From: Eutrigla gurnardus
Lineage: Eukaryota; Chordata; Actinopteri; Perciformes; Triglidae
Assembly (NCBI GenBank): GCA_963514095.1
Contig: OY741267.1
Location: forward strand, 2,826,413 to 2,890,412
DNA length: 64,000 bases
Direction: 5' to 3'
Shown here: piece after piece, positions 1 to 13,200 of the stretch
Layout of the letters: the number at the start of each line of letters is the position of its first letter
Position numbering within the stretch: position 1 is the first letter of the stretch
Made by a program: the position numbers and the translations under genes
The notes under the pieces: model-generated
Told to the model about the DNA's origin: nothing
Databases searched by the model: none
Seen by the model: only the letters and a program-made list of their open reading frames with translations

Positions 1-341
1 ATCATTTCAACTTCATGATTGTTCAGTTTCTCTTTTCTGTCCACCTGTGCTTCTTAAATGTGTCACGGAGCACCAACCTTTTTATTCCATCTGTCATATA
101 CACAGAGTTTATACCAAATGCTTAGTTAGACTTTTATGGAAGCAAACCATGATATACACCATATTGCCAAAAGTATTCACTCACCCATCTAAATATAAAT
201 CAGGTGTTCCAATCACTTCAATGGCCACAGGTGTATAAAAGCAGCACCTAGGCATGCAGACTGTTTCTACAAACATTTGTGAAAGAATGGGTCGCTCTCA
301 GGAGCTCAGTGAATTCCAGCGTGGTACTGTGATAGGATGTG

Positions 342-375
<34 letters not shown>

Positions 376-378
<3 letters not shown>

Positions 379-1976
379 TCAACAAAAATATAAACGCAAC
401 ACTTGTTTTTGCTCCCATTTTTCATGAGATGGACTTAAAGATCTAAAATTCATTCCAGATACACAATATTACCATTTCTCTCAAACATTGTTCACAAATC
501 AGTCTAAATGTGTGATAGTGAGCACTTCTGCTTTGCTGAGATAATCCATCCCACCTCACAGGTGTGCCACATCAAGATGCTGATCTGACATCATGATTAG
601 TGCACAGGTGTGCCTTAGACTGTCCACAATAAAAGGCCACCCGGAAATGTGCATTTTTTTGCTTTATTGGGGGTCTGGGGACTCAGAACCAGTCAGTATC
701 TGGTGTGACCACCATTTGCCTCATGCAGTGCAACACATCTTCTTCGCATAGAGTTTATCAGATTGTCAATTGTGGCCTGTGGAATGTTGGTCCACTCCTC
801 TTCAATGGCTGTGCGAAGTTGCTGGATATTAGTGGGAACTGGTACACGCTGTCGTATACGCCGGTCAAGCACATCCCAAACATGCTCAATGGGTGACATG
901 TCCGGTGAGTATGCTGGCCATGCAAGAACTGGGACATTTTCAGCTTCCAAGAATTGTGTACAGATCCTTGCAACATGGGGCCGTGCATTATCTTGCTGAA
1001 ACATGAGGTGATGTTTATGGATGTATGGCACAACAATGGGCCTCAGGATCTCATCACGGTATCTCTGTGCATTCAAAATGCCATCAATAAAATGCACCTG
1101 TGTTCTTCGTCCATAACAGATGCCTGCCCATACCATAACCCCACCACCACCATGGGCCACTCGATCCAAAACACGATCCACACACGCTGTCTGCCATCTG
1201 CCCTGAACAATGTAAACCGAGATTCATCCGTGAAGAGAACACCTCTCCAACGTGCCAGACGCCATCGAATGTGAGCATTTGCCCACTCAAGTCTGTTACG
1301 GTGACGAGCTGGAGTCAGGTCAAGACCCCGATGAGGACGACGAGCATGCAGTTGAGCTTCCCTGAGACGGTTTCTGACAGTTTGTGCAGAAATTGTTTGG
1401 TTATGCAAACCAATTGTTTCAGCAGCTGTCTGAGTGGCTGGTCTCAGACGATCTTGGAGGTGAACCTGCTGGATGTGGAAGTCCTGGGCTGGTGTGGTTA
1501 CACGTGGTCTGCGGTTGTGAGGCCGGTTGGATGTACTGCCGTATTCTCTGAAACGCCTTTGGAGACGGCGTATGGTGGAGAAATGAACATTCAATGCACG
1601 AGCAACAGATCTGGTTGACATTCCTGCTGTCAGCATGCCAATTGCACGCTCCCTCAATGCTTGTGGCATCTGTGGCATTTTGCTGTGAGACAAAACTGCA
1701 CATTTCAGAGTGGCCTTTTATTGTGGGCAGTATAAGGTACACCTGTGCACTAATCATGATGTCAGATCAGCATCTTGATGTGGCACACCTGTGAGGTGGG
1801 ATGGATTATCTCAGCAAAGCAGAAGTGCTCACTATCACACATTTAGACAGATTTGTGAACAATGTTTGAGAGAAATGGTAATATTGTGTAACTGGAATGA
1901 ATTTTAGATCTTTAAGTCCATCTCATGAAAAATGGGAGCAAAAACAAAAGTGTTGCGTTTATATTTTTGTTGAGTG
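376..1976 (-). mobile_element. Tc1-like transposon with long inverted repeats (nested)
   Basis: The termini CACTCAACAAAAATATAAAC and its complement are flanked by TA on both sides (374-375 and 1977-1978). The inverted repeats are unusually long, about 280 bp (376-655 and 1697-1976), with few mismatches. That suggests a fairly recent insertion. It sits in a TA microsatellite inside the outer element. Confidence 0.92.
693..1693 (-). pseudogene. Tc1-family DD34E transposase, one frameshift
   Basis: The N-terminal half (1693 down to about 1150) has the paired helix-turn-helix region (RERAIGMLTAGMSTRSVARA) and the first catalytic Asp in FTDESRF. The C-terminal half (from about 1181 to 693) has GGGGVMVWAGI, the second Asp in QQDNARPH and the Glu in DMSPIEHVWD. 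The two halves overlap in different frames at 1150-1180, and the residues that usually follow RVW there are missing. A small deletion has therefore shifted the frame. Otherwise it is almost full length, so the element could once have been autonomous. Confidence 0.9.
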
Positions 1977-2984
1977 TATATCCTGGTACTGTGATAGGAT
2001 GCCACCTGTGCAACAAGTCCAGTCGTGAAATGTCCTCACTCCTAAATATTCCACAGTCAACTTTCAGTGCGATTATAACAAAGTGAAAGCGATTGGGAAC
2101 GACAGCAACTCAACAAGAAGTGGTAGACCACGTAAAATGATGGAGCGGGGTCAGCGGATGCTGAGGCACATAGTGCACAGAGGTCACCAACTTTCTGCAG
2201 AGTCATCACTACAGACCTCCAAACTTCATGTGGCCTTCAGATTAGCTCAAGAACAGTGTAGAGAGCTTCATGGATTGGGTTTCCATGGCGATCAGCTGCA
2301 TCCAAGCCATACATCAGCAAGTGCAATGCAAAGCGTCGGATGCAGTGGTGTAAAGCACGCCGCCACTGGACTCCAGAGCAGTGGAGACGTTCTCTGGAGG
2401 GCCCAATCATGCTTCTCCATCTGGATATCTGATGGACGAGTCTGGGTTTGGTGGTTGCCAGGACAACGGTACTTGTCTGACTGCATTGTGCCACGTGTAA
2501 AGTTTGGTGGAGGGGGATTATGGTGTGGGGTTGTTTTTCAGGAGTTGGGCTTGGCCCCTTAGTTCCAGTGAAAGGAACTCTGAATGCTTCAGCATTCCAG
2601 GAGATGTTGAACAATTCCATGCTCCCAACTTTGTGGAACAGTTTGGGGATGGCCCCTTCCTGTTCCAACATGACTGTGCACCAGTGCACAAAGAACTTGA
2701 TTGGCCTGCACAGAGTCCTGACCTCAACCTGATAGAACACCTTTGGGATGAATTAGATTGGAGACTGAGAGCCAGGCCTTCCCTCCAACATCAGTGTGTG
2801 ACCTCACTAATACACTTCTGGAAGAATAGTCAAAAAGTCCCATAAACACACTCCAGAAGAGTTGAAGCTGTTATAGCTGCAAAGGGTGGACCGACGTCAT
2901 ATTAAACCCTATGGATTAAGAATGGGGTGTCACTTAAGTTCATATGCGAGTCAAGGCAGGTGAGTGAATACTTTTGGCAATATA

Positions 2985-3054
2985 GTGTGTGTGTGTGTGT
3001 GTGTGTATGTAAGTATGTATATAACTGACATGTAGAGACAGACAGACAGACAGA
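2985..3054. repeat. TG and GACA microsatellites
   Basis: (GT)n at about 2986-3006 abuts the end of the outer Tc1 element, followed by (GACA)n near 3037-3054. Confidence 0.9.
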
Positions 3055-3059
3055 CTGTC

Positions 3060-4150
3060 ACAGAGCTTTTATTAAAAAGTGCAGGAATATTTCCCCTTTT
3101 TTCCCTCCATAGAGTTGAACACAGGGAAACCCAGCAGCCTCACGTAGTCTGCATGTCGTCTCCTCTGTCCTGATTGGCCAACAAAAACCATAATCCTCTG
3201 GCACCAGACAGTGGAACAATGCCCATCATTTCGGGTTATTTATTTAAAAAAAACACAGGATGACTCCCAAAAACACATGAATTTGGAGGAAGCGGATTCA
3301 GGAATCTTAATCTTTAAAAAACCTGTCGTTGCAGCTCATACATCAGCTGAGTCTAGTGTAGAGAGGTGAGAGTTTGGCAATGAAATACCAGTCGATATAA
3401 TATCTTGCCCTTCTTCACTTCCATTAGTTTGTTGTTTCTTTTTCTTGGACTGGAAGTTGAATGGTCTTCTTTCTCTGCCTGTTGATCTTCCATTATGAGT
3501 CAGCAGTAATGAAATGTACCTGGTCAAACACTTTAGACTAGAGTGAGCCTGACTCTAGTTTAGTGGGAATGTGGCCACAGACACGGAGATCCTATTTCTG
3601 GGCAAAGCAGCAAGTACAAGTACTTTCATTAGTGGTCACATGATCAACCACCATTGTTTTAACTCATTCTTTGATAGATAGGAACTTAAAAGACAATTAA
3701 ATCGATGGAAAAGTTACGGACTGCCACTTTAATGTTTGCAAGCATGAGGCATCTGCAGTGTGACACTGGGTCATTGTTTTAGCGTATATCACACCCGGTG
3801 GCTGGGTTACACTTGTCTGGCCACACTCCTTGTCAGCAAATGGTCCTCCAGTACACATTGAGGACAGACAGCCATTTGCCAAAAATCCGTAGCACACAAC
3901 GCGCACTTAAGTATAACGAGGAAATGTCTGCAGACACCTGGAATGGACACGATCCTACTAATGATACTGCTTTATTATTATTCTCTGATATCCTCCACCA
4001 AAAATATTATGAAAAATCATAATAATTATAATGCCGATATTATATCACTATAGAAATTGTAGTCACATTTTAGGCATGTCTATCACAAAACAGGGTCAGG
4101 GCGCACAGCAGTAGACATAATAGTGGAGAACCCGGTGCCTGCACGAGCCG
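3060..4150. other. No recognisable feature
   Basis: AT-rich intergenic sequence beyond the 3' end of dnai4. The short open frames here have no family signature on either strand. Confidence 0.5.
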
Positions 4151-4157
4151 GCTGGGC

Positions 4158-4187
4158 CATTCATCATCATCATCATCATCATCATCA
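4158..4187. repeat. (CAT)n microsatellite
   Basis: About nine CAT units; it reads as a histidine run in one frame but lies in no credible gene. Confidence 0.9.
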
Positions 4188-4391
4188 CCGTCTTCATCAT
4201 CTGCGCTCCACAGCTGCACCGGATTCCCCGTCCAACACTAGAACGGCGGGACACCGGGACCTCGCGGGCCACTCAGACCAGCTGCAGCCCCAACTTCGGT
4301 TCCAGCTCGCGGCAAAGACACGGACAACAGGCTGCTGAGGCGCGACACCAGGCACGAGCTGCGCACAAGCAGAACACGATCCCCAAAAGTG

Positions 4392-4586
4392 CTGTATTTT
4401 TTTAAAAAGATTTTTTCAGGCATGGATGCATTTATTAGCAGTGGATAGATATGAAAAACAGGAGAGAGAGAGGGAGGTGTGACATGCAGCAAACGACATT
4501 CAGACGGGATTCGGACCAGGGTCGGCAGCGTATGTGTATACATACATGGTGTGCGCTCTAACCACTTCGCCACCTGCGCACCCCTG
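4392..4586 (-). mobile_element. tRNA-derived SINE
   Basis: On the minus strand the head reads GTGGCGAAGTGGTTAGAGCG (A-box-like), followed about 45 bp later by GGTCCGAATCCCG (B box), then a body and an A-rich tail near 4395. The order matches RNA polymerase III SINEs. It is not a tRNA gene, because no cloverleaf can be closed. Confidence 0.7.
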
Positions 4587-4609
4587 AATCACTGGTTTTT
4601 GGGTAGGCG

Positions 4610-5030
4610 GGGTCATCATAAAGGAATTCTGCTTAGGGCACCAAAATGGCTAGCGGTAGCGCTGGACAGCCAACATTTTCCCAGGATGACTGGCACTGCG
4701 CACCGGTGAGCCAAACTTCCACTCCGCCAGCTGTAATTCGCCTTGCGCCAAGAGTAGACCAGGTTGGAGCTGGTGGGCTTTCGGCGCAGTCTCGGCGAGG
4801 CTTTTTGCCACGAAACTTCCGCTGCGCCAAGCTGAATCTGTGACGCCTCCCCCTGCTGCGCCGCCACACCCATCTTGGCGCAGGCGATCCACCAAACTGC
4901 CAAACTGACGGTGCGCAAGGCTGCGCGGGTCGAAACTTGCATTGCGCCGGCTCCGCCACCCTGCGCAGCCCTGCGCCACCCTGCGCTGCGCCACGAAACT
5001 AGGGCCCAAAGAGCTTCAATCATCAGAGAA
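4610..5030. other. GC-rich block with repeated GCGCCA motifs
   Basis: A 400-bp block rich in TGCGCC/GGCGCA words. It is open in several frames on both strands, which is expected from its composition. It may be a degenerate repeat; no terminal structure could be defined. Confidence 0.35.
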
Positions 5031-5070
5031 ATAGGAATGAATTCCTGTTAAAAACGATATATAATTAGAA

Positions 5071-5076
5071 TTTATT
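5071..5076 (-). terminator. Candidate polyadenylation signal of dnai4
   Basis: AATAAA on the minus strand, about 350 bp beyond the stop codon. It was the only canonical signal noted in the 400 bp after the stop. Confidence 0.45.
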
Positions 5077-5421
5077 TTCATTTTAAAATGTCTGTTTCCT
5101 CCACACGCACATAGTGACGACATGGGTCATGTGTTTACTCTAATACAAGTGATATATATGGTGCTTTTTTAAAGGTATATATGTAACAATTTCCTGAAAG
5201 CTATGTGTGCTATAGTGTGATAAAAAGCCAATCCCTCTCAATCATCACTATGAGCAACTAGAAGTGTGTCTGATGTTAGCTGGTGCTTTCAACAGAATAG
5301 GCCAATGTATAGTACAGACTATAAAGTGACTACAACTACTAGCTACTTGTCCAGTTAAGTGGACACACGCTCGTTGTGCTGACACATATCATTTGCAGAC
5401 AGAAGGTTTCCATCCGCCTGT

Positions 5422-5472
5422 TTAAAGCTGTCTGGGAGCTGCAGCGTGGATGATGCACTCCAGAATATCCAC
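5422..5472 (-). CDS. dnai4: dnai4 exon 16 (stop codon)
   Basis: After a TTTTCTTTCAG acceptor the frame reads VDILECIIHAAAPRQL and stops (TAA, 5424-5422). The segment continues exon 15 in phase 0, so it is called as the terminal exon. Confidence 0.85.
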   Translation of the reverse strand: MDILECIIHAAAPRQL

Positions 5473-7207
5473 CTGAAAGAAAAGACAAGGTGAGCTAGCA
5501 GAGTGTTCATGGCAAGCAGCCGGCCGACCAACAACACAGGGATTAAGACGTCGTGTTTCTTGCGTTACGGTACTCAAATTACGTTACTCACATTGCGTTA
5601 CTCACGTTACGGTACCCACGTTACGGTACCTACGTTACGGTACCCACATTACGGTACCTACGTTATGGTACCCACGTAACGTTACTCACGTTACGGTTCC
5701 CACATTACAGTACTCACGTTACGTTACTCGCGTTACATTACTCAAGTTACGGTACTCACGCTACAGTACCCACGTTACAGGACTCACGTTACGTTACTCA
5801 AGTTGCGGTACTCAAATTATGGTACTCGTGTTACGGTACTCAAATTACATTACTCACGTTGCGTTACTCACGTTGGGTTACTCACGTTGCGTTACTCACG
5901 TTGCGTTACTCACGTTGCGTTACTCACGTTACGGTTCCCACGTTACGTTACTCACGTTACGGTACTCAAATTACGTTACTCACGTTGTGTTACTCACGTT
6001 GCGTTACTCACGTTGCGTTACTCACGTTGCGTTACTCACGTTACGGTTCCCATGTTACGTTACTCACATTACGTTGCTCACATTACGTTACTCACATTAC
6101 GTTACTCACATTACGTTACTCACGTTATGTTACTCACGTTGCTGTACCCACATTACGGTACCCACGTTACGTTGCTCACGTTACATTACTCACGTTACGG
6201 TACTCTCGCTACGGTACACACGTTACAGTTCTCACTTTACGTTACTCACGTTGCGGTACCCACGTTACGGTACCCACGTTACGTTGCTCACGTTACCCAT
6301 AATGCAGCGGGTGGCTAAATAAGCACCCTGACCAAGCTACTATTATTTAACGCTCCGGCCGAGAGGACAGGTTCTCCCTCGGTTCTCCCTCGGTTCTCCC
6401 CTTCACCTGGTTGCTCTCTCCCACGCTGAGGTTCTTGAGCTGGTAGACCGTCACTTGTCCATCAGCGTCTCCCACCAGGACACAGTCCGTCTGTGTGGCA
6501 AACAGCAGGGTCTTCATGCTCACCCCAGCGGCAGCAGGCTGCACGATGACCGGGTCCAAGCTGAAGGAGGACAGTGTGAGTGTTAAAGGTTGAGAACGGT
6601 GAGACGGGCAGATCCTCCCCTCTGTCTCACTCACACGCTTGAATTCAGGTCCCAGATCTCCAGCTGTCCCTCGTTCACAGCTCCGAACACCGTGGCCGAC
6701 TTCGGGGACCACTGGATGTGGCACACTGCCGTCTGGATGGAGGCGAAGCCGAACACCGGCTGCTGGCGGTCCTGCCTCCACAGCTGGATGGTCCAGTCAG
6801 AGGAGCAGCTCAGGAACACACCAGGACTGAAGGGACTCCATGCGATGCAGTTGACAGGACGCTAAGGGACAACATGTCCTCTGATTACTCAATCCACATG
6901 ACAACACCATGCAACAAGTCACAGGGTTAGATTCAACATCGAGCAAGAACAAGATTCATTCCAGGGACCCAAAGACGCCAAAGGCATCTCCAGACTTCCT
7001 GTCTTGTGTGTGCTGAAACAGGCATTTCATATTTTTTCTTGTTTACTGCACCAAAAATACATATACATGTCATATTGAAGAGAGTACAATTTACAATAAA
7101 AATAAACAAAAAACAAAACAAAAAGGATTTTTTAGGACAAAAACACTTTACATTTCTCTTGAGAAATTTGATGGTTGAAAATATGAGCTCACCATCTTCT
7201 CCAGCTC

Positions 7208-7267
<60 letters not shown>

Positions 7268-10200
7268 GGATGTCATATTATTGGTTGCTAGCTGATATAA
7301 TGATGCATCATATTCTGTTTATATATATATAATGTAAAAAATACGAAGAAATTGATTTCTTTGTCATTTTTTTCCTACATGGAGCTAAACTCCATTCCAC
7401 GCAGAAATGCAATGAGTTTGCATTCTTTTATGCTGATAAAAATTAATGCATCAGACGCACCATCAATATCTCAACAGACAGAGCTATTTCTAATTGTAAT
7501 TGCTCCTCAGATAAGTGGTTGAATCACGATCATATACTTCAAAGTGAGTCCCGTATTTTTACCACATTCATGTCATGTCATATTTGGTGTTTTTATATGT
7601 TATACCTACTATGTTACATGTTCTTATATTATCTCATGTTTTTGTCATGCATATTTTTTTTCTGCTTACTATATTACCTTTTCAATCATCAAACGTCTTT
7701 GAGTATTGGGAAAAGCGCTTTCAAACCACATTTTGTCTGGAGAAAGGAAGGAAGCTGCTTTGTCTCTTGTTGGTAAGTCAGAAACTAATTGTAGATTTGG
7801 GTTTAGGCATTGTGTGAGTAAAGCTAGTTGTAACATTTAGTCTTGTATTGATAGCTTGTTGTTTAAATTCTTGTGAAGCTGTCTATGCTAAGTGAGTAAT
7901 CAGCTAGTTTCAGCCAGCTCAGCTGTAGTGAATAGAGTTGATTGGAGGGAGGGGTCACACTCAGTACTTGCGGTAAACTGAGCACTTAAAAGGCTGTCAC
8001 TGCAGCGTCAGGACCCCCCCTCGCAGCCATGTGTCTTATCCCAGTGAGGACATCACACTGGAGAAGATTTTACCGGAGACCCTTCACTCGAGGCTGAAAC
8101 CCATCCAATCTCTGCTACCCACCATTCTCCACCAGTAAGGAACTTGAAGTACTAGGGGGGCTGTGGAACTGCCAGTCTGCAGTCAAGAAGGCGGACTCCA
8201 TTTTAGCGTATGCCTCCCTGCAGTCTCTTCACTTCCTGGCCCTCACGGAGACCTGGATCACCCCAGAAAACACTGCCACTCCAGCTGTCCTTTCAACTGC
8301 CTACTCGTTTTCACACTCCCCAAGACGAACAGGGCGAGGAGGAGGAACTGGCCTCCTCATCTCACCCAGATGGTCCTACCAGGTCCTTCCTCTGGACCAC
8401 CTACCCCAATCTACACTTGAATTCCACGCCGTCTCTGTTACCTTCCTTTCAAGCTCAACATCATAGTGATCTATCGCCCACCCGGTCCTCTCCATGACTT
8501 TTTAGATGAGATGGATGCCCTCCTGAGCTGCTCCCCTGATGATGGCACACCACTCGTCGTCCTCGGTGACTTCAACATCCACCCGGGAAAGCTGCATTCA
8601 TCTGAATTCATTGACTTCTTTTCCGCATTTTACCTTACACTCTCCCCCTCTCCACCAACTCACCGGGCCGGGAACCAACTTGACCTTGTCTTCACAAGAT
8701 CCTGTGGCATCTCGGCACTCTCTGTTACCCCGCTCACCGTGTCCGACCACCACTTTGTGACTTTCTCCCTCCCCATGGAGCCCACCACATCCCTCCCCTC
8801 CAGCCGCCGCAACCTGAAATCCCTCACTCCCTCCGCTCTATCCTCAACTGCTATCTCCTCGCTACCATCCACAGAACAGTTCTCCTTAATACCTACTGAG
8901 GAAGCCTCCTCCATCCTGATGTCCTCACTCTCCTCTTCTTTGGACACTCTCTGTCCCCCAATCTCACGACCTGCGCGATCATCTCCCTCCCCTCCCTGGC
9001 TGTCTGAACCTCTGCGAACCAACAGATCATTGTTGCGAGTGTCAGAGAGAAAATGGAAGAAATCGGGCCAGCACGAGGACCTTGCTCACTACCACCGCCT
9101 CCTCTCTGACTTCACCTCAACTGTTTCAGCAGCTAAATCTGCCTTCTACCTGGCAAAGATCAACTCTTCTGCCTCCAACCCCAGGAAACTCTTCTCCATG
9201 TTCTCCTCCCCCCCCCTTCCTCCCTTACTGCCGATGACTTTGCAACTTACTTTACCAAGAAAGTAAATGACATCAGCTCCTCATTCACGCCTATTCCCTC
9301 CCAGAAGACATCTCCCCCAACTCTCAACTCTGATGGCCTTACCAGCTTTAGCCCCCTCACCTCTGAAGACGTTCACGCACTTGTTACATCTAACCGTGCC
9401 ACCACCTGCTCCCTTGACCCGATTCCCTCCGCTCTTCTCCAAGACATCTCACACGACATCTTGCCATTCCTCACCACCCTGATCAACTCCTCCCTCACCT
9501 CAGGTGTCATTCCAGCGGCTTTTAAGACGGCTACAGTGAAGCCTCTCCTTAAAAAACCCACCCTAGACGCTGCTGATATCCAAAGCTACAGACCTGTATC
9601 TCTTCTATCATTCCTCTCTAAAACCTTGGAACGTGCCGCCTACAACCAACTGTCATCCTATCTCTCGCAGAACAACCTCCTAGACCCTAATCAATCAGGA
9701 TTCAGGACTGCTCACTCCACTGAGACGGCCCTCCTCACAGTGACCGAGTCCCTGCGAGAGCCTCATCCCACTCCTCCGTTCTCATTCTCCTCGACCTATC
9801 TGCTGCATTCGACACAGTCAACCACCAAATCCTCCTCTCCACTCTGGCTGAACTTGGCATAACCGACTCTGCTCTCACCTGGTTTACATCATACCTGACA
9901 AATCGCACCTTTCAGGTCACGTGGAATGGCTCTATGTCCAAACCCTGTTCTCTGGACACGGGTGTCCCTCAAGGCTCAGTATTAGGACCGCTTCTGTTCT
10001 CACTATACACCAGATCACTAGGTTCTGTTATTACATCGCATGGATTCTCCTACCATTGTTATGCAGATGACACCCAGCTGTTCCTCTCTTTTCCCCCGTC
10101 CTCTGACACTCACATTGCAACTCGCATCTCGGACTGTCTGGCTGACATCTCTGTCTGGACAACTGCACATCACCTCAAGCTTAACCTGAATAAAACCGAA

Positions 10201-13200
10201 CTCCTCTTCATCCCAGGGAAAGACTGCCCTCGCATGGACCTGTCGGTCACTGTCGAGGCCATCACAGTATTGCCGTCGTCAACTGCGAGGAACCTGGGTG
10301 TAATCCTCGATGACCAACTATCCTGCACCCCCAACATCACTGCTGTGGCCCGATCCTGCAGATTTGCCCTCTACAATATCCGCAGGATTCGGACCTTCCT
10401 CACAAAGGATGCAACGCAACTCCTGGTCCAAGCACTGGTCATCTCCCGCCTTGACTACTGCAACTCTCTCCTGGCCGGAATCCCGGCCTCTGCGATTAAA
10501 CCATTGCAGCGTATCCAGAACGCTGCAGCACGCCTTATCTTCAATCTACCCAAATTCTCCCATGTGACCCCCCTCCTCCGTGACCTCCACTGGCTCCCTG
10601 TTGCAGGGCCATCAATGGAACGGCATCCATCTACCTTCAAACACTGGTCAAACCTCATGCCCCGAAGCGAGCACTTCGCTCCTCTACTTCAGCTGGCCGG
10701 CTGGTACCACCATCGCTTAAATCAAACAAATGTCGCTCAGCAAAGTCCAGACTCTTCTCTGTTCTGGCGCCTCAGTGGTGGAACGAACTCCCGACTAATG
10801 TCAGGACAGCAGAGTCATTTGCCATCTTCCGAAAAAGGCTCAAGACTCACCTGTTCAGACTTCCCAAGACCCCCCCCCCCCCAAAAAAAACCAATCCCTA
10901 CATAAAGCCAATCCCAGCTGTCATTGGGCGAAGGCAGGGTACACCCTGGACAGGACGCCAGTCTATCGCAGGGCCAACGTGTAGAGACAGACAACCATTC
11001 ACACTCACATTCACACCTACGGGCAATTTAGAGTCACCAATTAACCTATCCCCATCCTGCATGTCTTTGGACTGTGGGAGGAAGCCGGAGAACCCGGAGA
11101 GAACCCACGCTTACACGGGGAGAACATGCAAACTCCACACAGAAGGAACCCGGGCCGACCCGGGAATCGAACCCAGGACCCTCTTGCTGTGAGGCGAGAG
11201 TGCTACCCACTACACCACCGTGCAGCCCGGATGACTAACATTTTAAATAAAATTATTTAATTAAAAGTCTCTTTTTGTAGTAAAACTGTTGAAGTATCAG
11301 ACTGTGAAAATATAATGTTACTCACACTAACAACAGGTCTCTCTGTGTGTTGGGTACCAGGATGTAATGTTACTATAACAACAGGTCTCTCTGTGTGTTG
11401 GGTACCAGGATGTAACGTTACTATAACAACAGGTCTCTCTGTGTGTTGGGTACCAGGATGTAACATTACTATAACAACAGGTCTCTCTGTGTGTTGGGTA
11501 CCAGGATGTAACGTTACTATAACAACAGGTCTCTGTGTGTGTTGGGTACCAGGATGTAACGTTACTATAACAACAGGTCTCTCTGTGTGTTGGGTACCAG
11601 GATGTAACGTTACTATAACAACAGGTCTTTCTGTGTGTTGGGTACCAGGATGTAATGTTACTATAACAACAGGTCTCTCTGTGTGTTGGGTACCAGGATG
11701 TAATGTTACTATAACAACAGGTCTCTCTGTGTGTTGGGTACCAGGATGTAACGTTACTATAACAACAGGTCTCTCTGTGTGTTGGGTACCAGGATGTAAC
11801 ATTACTATAACAACAGGTCTCTCTGTGTGTTGGGTACCAGGATGTAACGTTACTATAACAACAGGTCTCTGTGTGTGTTGGGTACCAGGATGTAACGTTA
11901 CTATAACAACAGGTCTCTCTGTGTGTTGGGTACCAGGATGTAACGTTACTATAACAACAGGTCTCTCTGTGTGTTGGGTACCAGGATGTAACATTACTAT
12001 AACAACAGGTCTCTCTGTGTGTTGGGTACCAGGATGTAACGTTACTATAACAACAGGTCTCTGTGTGTGTTGGGTACCAGGATGTAACGTTACTATAACA
12101 ACAGGTCTCTCTGTGTGTTGGGTACCAGGATGTAACGTTACTATAACAACAGGTCTCTCTGTGTGTTGGGTACCAGGATGTAACGTTACTCACACTAACA
12201 ACGTATAGAAACTATCTTTAAATGAACAAACATTATATGTGTAATTCATGGCACTCTCTCCCCCATTGGGGGACACAGGGCGGGACTTAGCCTGGGTATC
12301 GGAAACAGCCAGACAGCAATGCATTGGGGACCGAGCATTAATGGATTTAACTATTGATTAATCTAAATGTGAACTTCTGAGGAATAACAAGCAAAGACGT
12401 CGTGGTCTTTGTGTTGTACTTTTTCTTGTTGGAGTGTTATTCTGACAGACTTACATAGTGCTTCCTGTACGTCTCCAGAAACTGCCGATTGTTGAAACAG
12501 GAGCACTTGTGAATGAGACCTTCACATGTGCCAACCAAGTAGACGCTGGAATCCTGGTGAAACAATGAAACACTGATTATTCATGATGAAAATGATCATG
12601 TATCCAGTCAAAGTCCACTAACAAACAACTAGTTGTTTACAAAAAAGCTATGCTTTATTATAGATAATCACCTTCCACCAGTGATGCAGGCTTCGGGCTG
12701 ATGGGAAATAAGTTACGAGTCAACCAAAATATTTTTAATGATATTCTGGCGGGTCAGTTAAAATAAAATGTACATATGTTAGTCGAATATCAAACTTTTA
12801 AGGCCAGGAAGTCACTCAGCTGAAAGTTATCTGTGTTCCCAACTTACTGTTGGATGGAAGTCAAAACACAGACCAGGAGTCAGTACGGACAGGACACTTT
12901 CTCTTTTTGTCCCTCCACACTTCTGAATCTTCTTCAGCTTCATCAGCTCTAGATGGACAGACAGACAGACAGACAGACAGACAGAGTCCCGTTACATTAC
13001 TGGTTATTTCTGACTTTATGTATTCTCTTAGGGTCGATCACACAGAGACGCGTTGCTAGTCATGTAGTACGGTGCGCCTGCTCCTCTATTACAGTTTAGT
13101 TACGGTTTTAATCAAGAGGAACTATATATTTTTTCAGCATGTATCTTTTTATGGTCTTTTTCCCTCCTTGTCCAACAGCAGAGCAACATCAATGATGATG

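Larger units (their letters stand above)
287..2904 (+). pseudogene. Tc1-family transposase remnant of the outer element
   Basis: The start MGRSQELSEFQRGTVIG lies at 287-339 and the reading resumes after 1984. Recognisable parts are NDSNSTRSGRPRKM, the QHDCAPVHKE strand and DLNLIEHLWDELDW near the DDE acid. The frame shifts several times, and the insertion at 340 splits it, so it cannot be functional. Confidence 0.85.
157..2987 (+). mobile_element. Tc1-like transposon interrupted by another Tc1-like element
   Basis: The ends are inverted repeats (CACCATATTGCCAAAAGTAT on the left, its complement at the right end near 2987), a pattern typical of fish Tc1-like elements. A TA dinucleotide precedes the left end. 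The interior carries a broken transposase split at about 340-1983 by an inserted element. Confidence 0.85.

Noticed and set aside
4616..5023. Several overlapping frames of 108-135 codons
   Set aside because: GC-rich repeated motifs keep multiple frames open on both strands without any family signature.
5553..6322. Three overlapping open frames of 167-249 codons
   Set aside because: They come from the 14-bp minisatellite; no start context, splice signals or domain.
11257..12208. Open frames of 245-297 codons on both strands
   Set aside because: They are translations of a 48-bp tandem repeat inside an intron.
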